Source: CAYZJR01 sp964503045
Lineage (GTDB): Bacteria; Cyanobacteriota; Vampirovibrionia; Obscuribacterales; Obscuribacteraceae
Direction: 5' to 3'
DNA: 64,000 bases
NCBI GenBank assembly: GCA_964503045.1
Contig: CAZCZI010000014.1
Location: 62,001-126,000 of the forward strand
A program made the translations under genes and the position numbers. The notes below the pieces were generated by a model. That model did not search any database. It was not told where the DNA came from and saw nothing but the letters and a program-made list of their open reading frames with translations. The stretch's first letter is position 1. Every line of letters begins with the position of its first letter. This document shows positions 52,731 to 61,430 of the stretch, one piece after another.

Positions 52731-53960
52731 TTAGTACCTGGCGCGAACTTCCTCATCTTCATCAAGTTCTCTAGAGTTTCCATCTTTATCTGTGAAGACT
52801 CTCTTGCCGTCCTTTTCGGTCAGCTTCGAACCATTTTGGAATGTGCTCACTTTTCTTCCATCTTTGAATTCATCAATGAGTACGCCGTTCGGAGTCTTGG
52901 TGACCTTGTGGCCTTGTCCGTCGTCGATTATTACTGAATGATCTTGCTTCACTGTAACTGAGCTGCCATCTTCGTAAGAAGTAACGACGCTACCTTCGTT
53001 GTCAACTTTGGTCACTTCGACTTCGCCATTTTTGGTGTAATGGCGCTTGCCTTCCGGTGTGATGTAATCAAAGCTGCCATCTTTGTGTTGAATCAAAGTC
53101 TTATTGTCGTCGGTGTCAAAACGCTTGTCGCCGTTAGGAAGAGTTGTGCCGTAGCCATCTTTCATTCTTTCGGTTTTGGTCACTTGTCCGTTTTCATTAG
53201 TGACAACCATACCTGTTTCGGTGTCTACGGTGATGGTCGTGTTGCCTTCTTTACGAGTGATGATGTTGTCTTTGGTTGTTGTAACGGCGCCATCCGGATC
53301 GGTCTGAACGACTGTTCCATCGCCTCTGCTTTCAATAACTGTAGGACCACTTTCGCCAGGAATTACAGAAGTAATGTCGCCGGTTCTCGGGTTATAGTGC
53401 TGAACCTTGCCGCTTTCGTATTCGTTGACGTAGGTTCCATCAGGCTGTTTGTGTGTCTTGGTGAGCTTGTCGTCTTCATCATCACCGGCGTCAACCTTCG
53501 CCTTTGGATCGCCTTCGAACTTCGGCTCTGCGCCGGCATCGGCTGGCTTGGCATCAGCTGGTTTGTCACCAGGTTGAACTTCACCGGTAGGTACTGCTGG
53601 CTTGGCATCAGTAGGCGCGTCTGGTTGAACTTCACCGGTCGGAACCGCCGGCTTGGCATCGGCCGGCTTGTCACCAGGCTGCTGTTCGCCCAGTGCAGGC
53701 TGTTGGTCGCCCGATTGACCGTTGCGTTCAACGCGCTTCGCAACTACTTCATCATCGCCTCCGCTGTCTCCCCAGATAAGCGGCTTGCCGAAGTCTTTGG
53801 TCACGCCACTGGGCATCTTTCCATCTTTAATATCGTTCCAAGCATTCTTCATGCCATTGACGAAGCTCTCCATATCAGGAAGAGCAACGTTGGTATTGTC
53901 GGATTTGCTGTCTGTACTCTTGTTTTCGATTCTGTCGTTGAGTGTTGCTTGGTCTGACAT
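52731..53960 (-). CDS. Leaderless DG-repeat protein with LNDR-EN N-terminus
   Basis: 409 residues from the ATG at 53960 (TGGAG upstream). It has no signal peptide. The N-terminus MSDQATLNDRIENKSTDSK closely matches that of the HEYR-repeat protein (MADNQQLNDRVENTQTHSE). SGVTKDFGKP near residue 53 matches SGITDEFGKP in the LysM/papain-like protein. A Pro/Ala repeat linker with unit AKPAVPTGEVQP(G/D) lies at about 100-165, then a long run of short beta units with GDG, EDG and KDG turns. Similar C-terminal units occur at 21520-22230. Possibly an extracellular beta-helix or fibrous protein; export route unknown. Confidence 0.7.
   Translation of the reverse strand: MSDQATLNDRIENKSTDSKSDNTNVALPDMESFVNGMKNAWNDIKDGKMPSGVTKDFGKPLIWGDSGGDDEVVAKRVERNGQSGDQQPALGEQQPGDKPADAKPAVPTGEVQPDAPTDAKPAVPTGEVQPGDKPADAKPADAGAEPKFEGDPKAKVDAGDDEDDKLTKTHKQPDGTYVNEYESGKVQHYNPRTGDITSVIPGESGPTVIESRGDGTVVQTDPDGAVTTTKDNIITRKEGNTTITVDTETGMVVTNENGQVTKTERMKDGYGTTLPNGDKRFDTDDNKTLIQHKDGSFDYITPEGKRHYTKNGEVEVTKVDNEGSVVTSYEDGSSVTVKQDHSVIIDDGQGHKVTKTPNGVLIDEFKDGRKVSTFQNGSKLTEKDGKRVFTDKDGNSRELDEDEEVRARY
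53540..53690 (-). repeat. Short coding repeat (Pro/Ala-rich linker)
   Basis: Three or so near-identical copies of about 51 bp encoding AKPAVPTGEVQP-type units inside the gene at 52731-53960. Confidence 0.6.
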
Positions 53961-54190
53961 TTCATGTACTCCAAAAGATGAGCTCCAGCGCCCGACTGAT
54001 ACTTGTTCAGGTGGCTGAGATGCTCGATTGCCGCTTAGTAAGGTGTTTGGCAATTTCCATTGCCGAGTCTGCTACGCGCCAATCCGACACTTTTAGGAGC
54101 GTTGCTCCTGAAAAGTTCAAAAATTGTGGCGATGATTGAAAAATTTGGGCGCCTGTGAGGGTTTTCGGATTTTGTTAGAACGTTTGATGT

Positions 54191-54454
54191 TCATTTATAG
54201 ATATCAGTTTGGTTCAGTACCCGATTGATATCATCCTCCATGGCTTTCCAGGCTAACTTTCCAATCGCTCCGACTCCGGCTTCGAGTGGGGAAAGAAACG
54301 CTCCCATACCCGAATCCGGTTGTTTGCCGTTTTGTCTTTCGCGACGTTCTCCTTCGGACGGCATCGACCAGGGTGCCATAGCAAGGTCAGCCCAGGCACG
54401 TAGCATCGCCCCCGATACAGCCTTGGTGAACTCAACCTCTTTTTCTATGCTCAT
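54191..54454 (-). CDS. Small hypothetical protein
   Basis: 87 residues from the ATG at 54454, which has GGGAGAGAG upstream (the ATG at 54490 lacks a ribosome binding site). The N-terminal helix with EKEVEFTKAVSGAMLRAWADLA is followed by a polar hinge and a C-terminal helix with KLAWKAMEDDINRVLNQ. It is a compact helical protein of unknown function, encoded just upstream of the leaderless repeat protein (230 bases) on the same strand. A small hairpin, AGGAGC/GCTCCT at 54095-54109, separates them. Confidence 0.5.
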   Translation of the reverse strand: MSIEKEVEFTKAVSGAMLRAWADLAMAPWSMPSEGERRERQNGKQPDSGMGAFLSPLEAGVGAIGKLAWKAMEDDINRVLNQTDIYK

Positions 54455-54673
54455 CCTGGTCTCTCTCCCTTTGCCGTTCCCGAATGCCATTACTCTATAG
54501 GAGGTGTGGGTTTGAATGTGGGTTAAGTTGTGGCGGACCTGTGGCTGACGACGCAGATTGGGCAGCGAGCACGGATTATTGTTGGTATTAGAAATCAACT
54601 GACTATTCAAACCAAGAAATAGTAATCTCCGCTAGTTCGACGGTTTCTGTGTTCAAGTTGTACTGCAATAGTA

Positions 54674-54709
54674 ATTCAGAGCGCCAGGGAAAGAAAAAGC
54701 GCTCTGAAT
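54674..54709 (-). terminator. Terminator behind LysM repeat gene
   Basis: ATTCAGAGCGC and GCGCTCTGAAT, an 11-bp perfect stem with a 14-base loop, located 50 bases after the stop of the gene at 54759-56012. Confidence 0.55.
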
Positions 54710-54758
54710 ATGTGGATCTTATGCCCTCGACAAGATCCGAAACTCATTGAAGACTGAG

Positions 54759-56012
54759 CTAGTACATAAAGTACATTTGATCCGTAAACATGTCGTAGTC
54801 CTTCAAGTGCTTAGCCTTGCTGTTAGCCTCATCTTCGTTGCGTGCGTCGTTAAAGTTCATTTGGCGAAGGTCTTCTTCGAGTTTAAATCGTTCTAGAGTT
54901 TCACTAAGTGTCACTTTGCCTGTGCCGAGAAACTCGGAAGACCAAGGCGTAGTGGACATTCTGGTTGACAGGTCTGGACCTGAACCCATGCCGGGGTCAT
55001 GTCGGTCAACCTTTGACAGAGGTGACACGTAGTATGGATTAATCAGTCGCTCAATCATGTCCTGTAGTTCCTGCCTTGTGTGGAGTGGTACCACTTGGTC
55101 GGCTTGAACTTGCGGTAATGAAAGTTCGACTTTGTGCTGATTTGCTTGTTCGACTTTCATCTGTGGTTTCGGCTGTTCGACCGCGACTTGTGGTTTCACT
55201 TGTTCGACTTTGATCTGTGGTTTCGGCTGTTCGACCGCGACTTGTGGTTTCACTTGTTCGACTTTGATCTGTGGTTTCGGCTGTTCGACCGCGACTTGTG
55301 GTTTCACTTGTTCGACTTTCATCTGTGGTTTCGGCTGTTCGACCGCGACTTGTGGTTTCGCTTGTTCGACTTTGGCTTCTGCTCTTTTCGGTTGTTCGAC
55401 ATGTACTTGTGGTTTCGGCTGTTCGACTTTGACCTCTGGTTTTTTTAGCTGTTCGGACGTGTCTGGTTTTAGCTTGAGCTTCATTCCTGGCTTTATTAGA
55501 CCCGGGTTGCATTCCAGTGTCGGATATCGATCTTTGTTTAGGTCAATCAACTCCTTAAGTTTCTTGTTGAATTGTTCTGGTGTGCTTTTCTTCTGACCTT
55601 CAGACTCCATCAGGCGTTTGGTAATTCCCCACAAACTGTCACCCTTCTGAACTTCGTACTTGCCTTCGGTGTCAGGAGTAACTGGACGCTTCGCCTGCTC
55701 AGCGGCATCTTTTCTCCAAGCCTCTGCACGTGGAGTGTTATCTAAACGACCAGTTGGAGCTGCCTTTGTTGCACGATCGCCTGGTTGGTAAAGGTTCTGA
55801 GGGGCGCGGCAAATCGCTGTACTTTCGCGAGGATATGGAGACTCCAGCACCATTGCCTTGGGCTCTAGTGGTTGAGGCATACCTATTGCTTTGAGCGATT
55901 CGCGGGGGTCAGCTTTGACCGCGCTTGCTAAGCTCACTAAATTGAGCTGTTCGCCAACGGGTGGAACTGTCCACTTCTCTAACTTTTGATTTGACTCAAG
56001 ATGATTTGCCAT
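54759..56012 (-). CDS. Leaderless LysM protein with VEQPKPQ tandem repeats
   Basis: 417 residues from the ATG at 56012 (AGGGA upstream; an ATG at 56024 is also possible). It has no signal peptide. A LysM domain (about residues 110-180: GKYEVQKGDSLWGITKRLM, GLIKPGMKLKLKPD) is followed by an elongated region of VEQPKPQ(I/M/V)KVEQVKPQVA repeats, expected to form an extended Pro-rich spacer, and a C-terminal 130-residue helical part ending in MFTDQMYFMY. LysM binds peptidoglycan. Like the other two large leaderless proteins in this window, it lacks a Sec signal. The frame upstream to 56516 is not used. Confidence 0.7.
   Translation of the reverse strand: MANHLESNQKLEKWTVPPVGEQLNLVSLASAVKADPRESLKAIGMPQPLEPKAMVLESPYPRESTAICRAPQNLYQPGDRATKAAPTGRLDNTPRAEAWRKDAAEQAKRPVTPDTEGKYEVQKGDSLWGITKRLMESEGQKKSTPEQFNKKLKELIDLNKDRYPTLECNPGLIKPGMKLKLKPDTSEQLKKPEVKVEQPKPQVHVEQPKRAEAKVEQAKPQVAVEQPKPQMKVEQVKPQVAVEQPKPQIKVEQVKPQVAVEQPKPQIKVEQVKPQVAVEQPKPQMKVEQANQHKVELSLPQVQADQVVPLHTRQELQDMIERLINPYYVSPLSKVDRHDPGMGSGPDLSTRMSTTPWSSEFLGTGKVTLSETLERFKLEEDLRQMNFNDARNEDEANSKAKHLKDYDMFTDQMYFMY
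55149..55364 (-). repeat. 54-bp tandem repeat, four copies
   Basis: Four head-to-tail 54-bp units starting at 55149, 55203, 55257 and 55311, differing in only a few bases and encoding 18-residue VEQPKPQ/KVEQVKPQ units. A partial fifth copy follows at 55365. High identity indicates recent slippage or recombination. Confidence 0.9.
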
Positions 56013-56266
56013 TTGTTTCACCATTCCCTGTTTGGCTTCCACACAGCAGACTTTACGGAGGCGATGTGGCGGAGGTTGGGTGAACTTGTGGCGTACTTGT
56101 GGCAGCTCGTTAAATGGTGGTTGGCGTATCCGACGGTTCTTTCGGCATTGCCAGTAAGGACATGCCCCAGCGGTTGATTGCGGCTCGGTTACATCAAGAG
56201 CACCCGGCGCGCTCTTGGCGTAATTAAGCTCCCAATCAACACGCTGAGAGTCCTTTCCGTCGAAAC
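56013..56266. other. Intergenic spacer
   Basis: 254 bases between two minus-strand genes, probably carrying the promoter of the LysM gene. The frame through it (continuing that gene upstream) has no ribosome binding site and no recognisable protein features. Confidence 0.4.
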
Positions 56267-57283
56267 CTATTTGGTTACGTAGTTTCGATGAACCCACTTG
56301 TCTCCATTGGTCAGATCTCTTGTTTCGAACAGGACATTTGATTTCGTCTCTTGCATGCGCATTCTGCATCTTCCTGAAGTCGCGCGATGCTGAGGACGTG
56401 CGGTGTGCGCATCTCTCATGCAAGCGCGCACCTGGTCGGTTGTCGCTTGCGAGAATTCTTTGGAATTGCTCTCGGCAAATGCTTCCATCGAGGCAGCTTG
56501 TAGCAGTTTCGACCACATCTTTTTGAAGAGTGCGTTCGATGAGTAGACATCGATGGTGTTCAACTTTCCATTGATTGCAAAGGCAAGACCGATAACATCA
56601 GTGTATTGATCAGGTGCTTTTGAAAGATCAGAAACATAGCTCTTAGTCGAGTCCTGGACCGTCGGCGTGCTCATTGTCAGATTCAAGCTTGTGGCTGATT
56701 CACCCTGTACTTGAGACAAAGGAACGCTCGCATTGAGTGCCATTCTGTTTTGAAATTGCGCCACTTCAGTCCAAACTTCTTGTTGATTGCCCTCGTACTT
56801 TGCCGACATTCTCAGCTTCTTGCTCGACAGGTAATAGTCAGAGGTGCTGAACTTGTCCATGCACTCTTTTCCGCGCTGTCTCCATCTACCGCTTTCAACG
56901 CAAAACGACTTGATTGGAAACTCCGCAGATTTGCCAGGCAGTATCATGTCGAATTGCATTGTTCTATCTTGTTTCCCGCCCATCACGATGTCGCCCGATT
57001 GAATGAACACAACTTCCGGTCCAACATTCTTTATGCGCAATTCACTTACGTTGCTGGTTTCCGTCACGATCACGAGATTTTTCGCGAGTGCTTCATCAAG
57101 AGTCAGAAAATCAGTCTTTTCGTCACAGTCTTTGCTGCGGATGAAGAATACCGATAAGTTGCCACTGAATACCGGTTCAGTAATGGTTAAGCCGTCTATG
57201 ACAGCAAGTTCGGACTCGTCCAGTTGATCGTTGAATCCTGAATCATCACCTTTTTGATTTTGAAATCTGGCAAACCAACCCAT
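56267..57283 (-). CDS. ARPP-1-like family protein
   Basis: 338 residues from the ATG at 57283, with GGGAGGG upstream. The central pattern matches the ARPP-1 domain: VVFIQSGDIVMGGKQDRT, ILPGKSAEFPIKSFCVESGRW, SAKYEGNQQEVW and a closing NVLFETRD plus WVHRNYVTK. The domain is found in bacteria and phages, is of unknown function, and often adjoins ADP-ribose-linked genes. No membrane or signal segment. The region near residues 290-315 (RDAHTARPQHRATSGR) is atypically basic and could be a small insertion. It lies upstream of the LysM protein. Confidence 0.65.
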   Translation of the reverse strand: MGWFARFQNQKGDDSGFNDQLDESELAVIDGLTITEPVFSGNLSVFFIRSKDCDEKTDFLTLDEALAKNLVIVTETSNVSELRIKNVGPEVVFIQSGDIVMGGKQDRTMQFDMILPGKSAEFPIKSFCVESGRWRQRGKECMDKFSTSDYYLSSKKLRMSAKYEGNQQEVWTEVAQFQNRMALNASVPLSQVQGESATSLNLTMSTPTVQDSTKSYVSDLSKAPDQYTDVIGLAFAINGKLNTIDVYSSNALFKKMWSKLLQAASMEAFAESNSKEFSQATTDQVRACMRDAHTARPQHRATSGRCRMRMQETKSNVLFETRDLTNGDKWVHRNYVTK

Positions 57284-57671
57284 CAAATCCCTCCCTCATG
57301 ACGTGGTCATGATGATAGTTTCACCAAGCGTGCATCCTCTATTGAGCCGAATCAAAGCAAGCCTCTCGTGTTATGCCGAACGACGGCAGATAACACAAGA
57401 TCGGCTTAAAACGTGCTGACTCAAGGACGCAAATACGCCCGTGTGTACGCAACTATGTCTCCCCGCAATTTCCATCTTATACGCCAGTCGAATTTCGCGC
57501 GAGGGTTGTGGAGTAGGAGTCGAAGCACTTCGCAACAATTCGACCTTTAAACCCCTGGAAATGCCGATGGTTCTGCCTTTCTGACAATCAGGTTACTTGT
57601 TGAAGTCGGCAGGGGCTATACTTTATAGACTCAAAACGAGAGTTCCTATAGTCACGTTGCCAGCACAACAT
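57284..57671. promoter_or_regulatory. Divergent intergenic region
   Basis: 388 bases. It contains a palindrome CATGAC-GTG-GTCATG (57297-57311) next to the ARPP-1 gene start and a bulged hairpin GTGTTATGCCG/CGGCAGATAACAC (57368-57396). Both could be operator or RNA elements. No gene is visible. Confidence 0.35.
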
Positions 57672-58304
57672 ATGGAAGAGAAAAAAGTAGAATTCGGCAA
57701 CGGACTGCGCGGCATTATATGCGGTGCCGGCAGTAGAGGAACCATCGTAATTAGTCACGGTGCCGGACGTGGAATGGATGCTCCAATCCTGGTGAAAACC
57801 GCTACCCAACTGTCCGCACTCGGCTTCATCGTTCTTCGATACAACTTCGGATATCTCGGAGTTAAACCTGCACCATCGCGCAATGGTGTCAATGAAAAAC
57901 CAGAGATGGTTTCTGCAATTGAATATATGCAGCAATTCGGCAAGCAACCAATACTTATAGGAAAGTCTTTTGGGGCCCGCGTAGGCTCGTACGTCGCGGC
58001 TGAACGCACTGATATAAGAGGACTCGTATTTTATGGAATGCCGCTTGAAGGAATGAGCAAAACTTCAAAGCCGCGAGATTGGTCGCATCTCTCCAAAATC
58101 AAGGCACCGATGCTATTCATCACTGGTGACAAAGACAAACTGTGCCCGTTAACGCTCCTTTCGGATGTTCAAAAGGACATAACCGTTCCTTTTAAATCTG
58201 TCATTGTTGCAGGCGATCATTCGTTCAAACCAAAATCTGAAGATCAGGCAGTCAAACTCTGTATCGACTGGTTGGACGAGACTTTTCGAGAAACAGTCGA
58301 TTAG
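57672..58304 (+). CDS. Alpha/beta hydrolase, KANL3/Tex30-like
   Basis: 210 residues from the ATG at 57672; an upstream TTG frame is unlikely. The fold is shown by VISHGAGRGMD, the nucleophile elbow GKSFGARVGS (Ser in G-K-S-F-G), the acid in FITGDKDKLCP and the His in AGDHSFKPK. These are members of the small hydrolase group related to Tex30/KANL3; substrates are unknown. Its final codons overlap by 4 bases the 3' end of the convergent restriction-nuclease-like gene. A remnant of a paralogous 3' end lies beyond the methyltransferase gene (60315-60386). Confidence 0.8.
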   Translation: MEEKKVEFGNGLRGIICGAGSRGTIVISHGAGRGMDAPILVKTATQLSALGFIVLRYNFGYLGVKPAPSRNGVNEKPEMVSAIEYMQQFGKQPILIGKSFGARVGSYVAAERTDIRGLVFYGMPLEGMSKTSKPRDWSHLSKIKAPMLFITGDKDKLCPLTLLSDVQKDITVPFKSVIVAGDHSFKPKSEDQAVKLCIDWLDETFRETVD

Positions 58305-58696
58305 AGTTCAAGTCCAAAGAATAGTCGAAGCCACGATTCAAGATCCTCAAGTTCGACAGCCTTCCCGGATGCAATCATAAATGAACGCATTTTGTCGCTA
58401 AATCCTTCCCCGCTGAAAACCAGTAGCCCGGCTATTGGCCACGCGTTCATGTCTTGCATGGTGGCAACGATTTTCTCTTCTGCAGTCCCCTTACTGTCCT
58501 GCGCTTTACACTCAATTCCGAGGCGTTTTCGTGAGTTCGGTTCTGTGACAATAACATCAATTCTTCGCTCTGCTCCCCAGATTCGTCTTCCGCACTTGAA
58601 TTGCTCACGTGCATGAAGTTCCAACTGCCGAGCGACTTCGACAACCTGTTTTGCGAGCCTGTCACCAGCTCGATATGCCGTTGCCTTGCCCGCCAT
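58301..58696 (-). CDS. PD-(D/E)XK nuclease, probable restriction endonuclease
   Basis: 131 residues. The catalytic pattern is D47 (RRIDVIV) and E62-x-K64 (GIECKAQ), a PD-(D/E)XK core, with the following helix EEKIVATMQDM. It is short for a restriction enzyme, but not unprecedented. It lies 33 bases downstream of an adenine methyltransferase gene on the same strand, the usual layout of a type II system, so it probably cuts unmethylated sites recognised by its neighbour. An alternative is a Holliday-junction-type or repair nuclease. Confidence 0.65.
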   Translation of the reverse strand: MAGKATAYRAGDRLAKQVVEVARQLELHAREQFKCGRRIWGAERRIDVIVTEPNSRKRLGIECKAQDSKGTAEEKIVATMQDMNAWPIAGLLVFSGEGFSDKMRSFMIASGKAVELEDLESWLRLFFGLEL

Positions 58697-58729
58697 AATT
58701 TCTCTCCAGTACAGTTGGGTTATCGTCTG

Positions 58730-60163
58730 CTACACGCATTCTACTTGTGCAATAAGTGTGCGAATCTGTTCTTCAGCGGTAAGATTACGTGACTCGCTCA
58801 ACATACTGGCATAGTTGCTCAGCGCAATCAGTGCGTGTCTTTTTGCATCTTCGATGTTTTGTGGTTGCGACGCTGCTGTATTAGCCAAAACTTGAGAGAA
58901 TTCGGCCAAGAAAGTCTCTTCATCAAGCTTCAGAAAGGATTGAGCAACGTTGAAGTAACTCGATCGTTTGCCATCGACAGGCTCGAGATAGTTTTTCCAT
59001 TTCTTGGACACATATGTACGTGCGGTCTGTGCCTTCCAACCAGTGGCTTTTCCGAGGTCGTCCAAACTAAATGGTACCTTCTTCTGCGCACAATCGTATA
59101 GCAGCTTGAAGGCTCCAAGAGCCGCACCATTGCGTCGAGCCGGTGCGGATTTTGGCATCGATGGTGTTTTGTCAGGTTCCATTGATTTTCGCGGGTAATT
59201 CATAATTATTAGTTCGGAGATCTTGCCTCGCCTGTCAGCCTTGCAATTCACCATCCTATTTGCAAATGCTCGTGTTATTCGGTAGTCGGGGTAGTTGTCG
59301 CGGAAATATGTATCCGTACAATCGATATTGTCGGGATCTGAGTTACTAATCATGAGATCCGTGCCATGCGAAGTGGCATATTTACAAAACTCCGCCAATC
59401 GTTGCTGATCGTCGTGGGTAAACGTGCATGACGAGTACGCTGTGAAATTGGAAGTCGGAGTGAGGGGTCTGTATGGAGGATCGAGGTACATGAATGTGTT
59501 TGAATCGAGCAGTTCGCGCACGCAAGTGAAATCGCCCAATAAGATATGCGTCCGTGCCAGAATTTTAGACACGGCTATCAGATTGCTCGCATCACAAATT
59601 CGCGGGTTTTCATAGCGTCCGAATGCGACGTTGAATTGACCGGATGCGTTTACTCTGAATAGCCCATTGAAGCAAGTCTTGTTGAGGAAAATTAGTTGTG
59701 CAGTTCGTATGATCCAATCATTCGAGAGTGAACTTGCATCTATGCATGTTCTGTTTTGATTGAATTCGCTTCTTACACTGTAGTAATACTCTTGTCGTTG
59801 TTTATCTCGCAATGAAAGATATTCCGTTTGGATATCGCTAAGTGCGATGACCAGAGGATCGACTCGCTCTCTGACAGTTTGATATGCAAGAATGAGATCG
59901 CGATTGCTATCGGCAATGACCAAGTTTTTAACTGGGTAGTTTTGAGCGATATGCAGAAAGAATGATCCGCCTCCTACAAATGGTTCGATGTAACGCTCAA
60001 TCTCGCCATTTTTCAACTTGGGAGACACATTCGACTCGAGTTGATCGATCAATTGTGTCTTGCCACCAACCCATTTGAGAAATGGCTTTGCACAACTCAA
60101 AACACACGCAAGTTTTGATTCCTCGGCGCTATGTAATTTTTGAGCGGATGATTCTACAAACAT
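58730..60163 (-). CDS. DNA adenine methyltransferase (Dam/DpnM type) with C-terminal extension
   Basis: 477 residues. Motifs of the alpha class N6-adenine methyltransferases are present: PFLKWVGGKTQL (residues 27-38), the SAM-binding PFVGGGSFF (61-69) and the catalytic DPPY (228-231). Target-recognition lies between them. Dam enzymes are about 270-285 residues; here about 145 extra residues follow, including a helix-turn-helix-like segment (FSLDDLGKATGWKAQTARTY) and a helical tail. The extension could bind DNA or regulate the cassette. Specificity may be GATC, by family, but was not determined. Confidence 0.85.
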   Translation of the reverse strand: MFVESSAQKLHSAEESKLACVLSCAKPFLKWVGGKTQLIDQLESNVSPKLKNGEIERYIEPFVGGGSFFLHIAQNYPVKNLVIADSNRDLILAYQTVRERVDPLVIALSDIQTEYLSLRDKQRQEYYYSVRSEFNQNRTCIDASSLSNDWIIRTAQLIFLNKTCFNGLFRVNASGQFNVAFGRYENPRICDASNLIAVSKILARTHILLGDFTCVRELLDSNTFMYLDPPYRPLTPTSNFTAYSSCTFTHDDQQRLAEFCKYATSHGTDLMISNSDPDNIDCTDTYFRDNYPDYRITRAFANRMVNCKADRRGKISELIIMNYPRKSMEPDKTPSMPKSAPARRNGAALGAFKLLYDCAQKKVPFSLDDLGKATGWKAQTARTYVSKKWKNYLEPVDGKRSSYFNVAQSFLKLDEETFLAEFSQVLANTAASQPQNIEDAKRHALIALSNYASMLSESRNLTAEEQIRTLIAQVECV

Positions 60164-60314
60164 TTCGGCCAGCCTCGCAGCTTCTAATTATGCACTTAGA
60201 TCAAGTTTTCTGAAACGCCCAACTGGCTATATATACAGTCTATATGCCAGTAGTATTTCAACTCAGTTCTGTACGACCATCCTACTAATCGAGACTGCGA
60301 AATATCTGCAGTCT
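60164..60314. promoter_or_regulatory. Control region of the restriction-modification cassette
   Basis: 151 bases upstream of the methyltransferase, with an imperfect inverted repeat CTGGCTATATATA/TATATGCCAG around 60220-60250, which could be a repressor or control-protein site. Promoters for the cassette should lie here. No gene is seen. Confidence 0.3.
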
Positions 60315-60386
60315 TGCGCTCCAAAGATAAAATCGTTCCATGCTTTGTTGTGTGGCTGGCTGGACGAGACTTTCCGGGATTCTTAA
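60315..60386 (+). pseudogene. 3' remnant of a hydrolase paralogue
   Basis: The 24-codon frame APKIKSFHALLCGWLDETFRDS and its stop resembles the last residues of the intact hydrolase at 57672-58304 (KLCIDWLDETFRETVD). It shares a 13-base identical DNA stretch (TGGACGAGACTTT). It has no start, and lies on the far side of the restriction-modification genes. Confidence 0.5.
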
Positions 60387-60470
60387 CACAAAATAGCCCG
60401 CTGTTCGGCTAAATTTAGCAATCTCTGTCGTTAGGGATGTGTGAGCCCCCAAGCGGAGAATCTTTTCAAA

Positions 60471-61421
60471 ATGGCAGCACCCAATGGTTTTGATAATGCG
60501 GCGTATGTGAGCGACCGAACGCCACAAGCAACCGAATCGTCACATAACAATCTTTCCGCCAATATGTGGAACGAGATGAAAGACAAATCTCACGATTCTC
60601 AAAAGGGACCTGGCGACAATGCGGAGTCACAACCACCTTCTTCGATCGAATTTACTAACATTTACGGCAACGACATTTATCCAACACCTGACTATCCAAG
60701 TGAATCTCCATTAAAACTTACCAGCGCTCCGAAGCCCGAGAATTTTGGCCCGATTGCAGAGCCTCCGAAGGGTCCAAACGATCTCAATCGCCTTGAAGAT
60801 CTCAATCGTTATGCCGACAAGCATTTCGACAAAATCGATGCTGATGGCGATGGACACATGAGTTCTGATGAGCTGGACAAATACCTTGAAGACAAGAATT
60901 TAACCGGTGAAGATCGCAAAGCTGTCGAGATTTTGAAGAAACGCCAAGACAACATCGAAGGTTTGTCTGACGATGAGTTTGGTCCTGAGAATGACGGTAT
61001 CACCAAGAAAGATTTGCAGGCACTGGCCGACTTGGGCTCGACTCAACACGAAGCCCAAGATATGTACTCTTACGTCAAAGATAATATGTCTAAGCTCGAT
61101 AAAGATGGCGATGGATTGCTCAATCGGCAAGAACTGGAAGACGCAATCAGAGATACAAAAGAAGGTTCCAAGGAAAGAAAGATTCTCGAAAAAATTCACG
61201 CCAACTACGATGATCTGCAAAGCAGTTACGATGACGAATTTGGTTTCGACAATGATGGAGTGTCGGTTAACGACTTGCTTCGCAATGCTTCTTCAGGCGC
61301 TGCCGGTTGGACCGAAACTGGAATCTTGATGGAAATCGAATCAGACTTGATGCGCCATTGGCTCAATAAAGAAGCCGATCGCACTAACGATCCATCACTC
61401 AGACTTCCTGAACTGGACTAG
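60471..61421 (+). CDS. EF-hand calcium-binding protein
   Basis: 316 residues from the ATG at 60471 (GGAG 12 bases upstream). Two canonical EF-hand loops are present, D123-E134 (DADGDGHMSSDE) and D210-E221 (DKDGDGLLNRQE). Two weaker loops follow helices with ENDGITKKDL and DNDGVSVNDL, so up to four calcium sites are possible. The first 110 residues are polar and Pro/Ser/Asn-rich, with no signal peptide. Role unknown; leaderless like the other large proteins in this window. It is convergent with the gene at 61431-62528. Confidence 0.8.
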   Translation: MAAPNGFDNAAYVSDRTPQATESSHNNLSANMWNEMKDKSHDSQKGPGDNAESQPPSSIEFTNIYGNDIYPTPDYPSESPLKLTSAPKPENFGPIAEPPKGPNDLNRLEDLNRYADKHFDKIDADGDGHMSSDELDKYLEDKNLTGEDRKAVEILKKRQDNIEGLSDDEFGPENDGITKKDLQALADLGSTQHEAQDMYSYVKDNMSKLDKDGDGLLNRQELEDAIRDTKEGSKERKILEKIHANYDDLQSSYDDEFGFDNDGVSVNDLLRNASSGAAGWTETGILMEIESDLMRHWLNKEADRTNDPSLRLPELD

Positions 61422-61430
61422 TTCTTCTTG

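Noticed and set aside
53040..53957. A 305-codon plus-strand frame
   Set aside because: It is the antisense shadow of the repetitive gene at 52731-53960 and shows no ribosome binding site or domain.
55149..55364. Regular repeats resembling a CRISPR array
   Set aside because: The units are head-to-tail 54-bp coding repeats without unique spacers and lie in frame inside a LysM gene.
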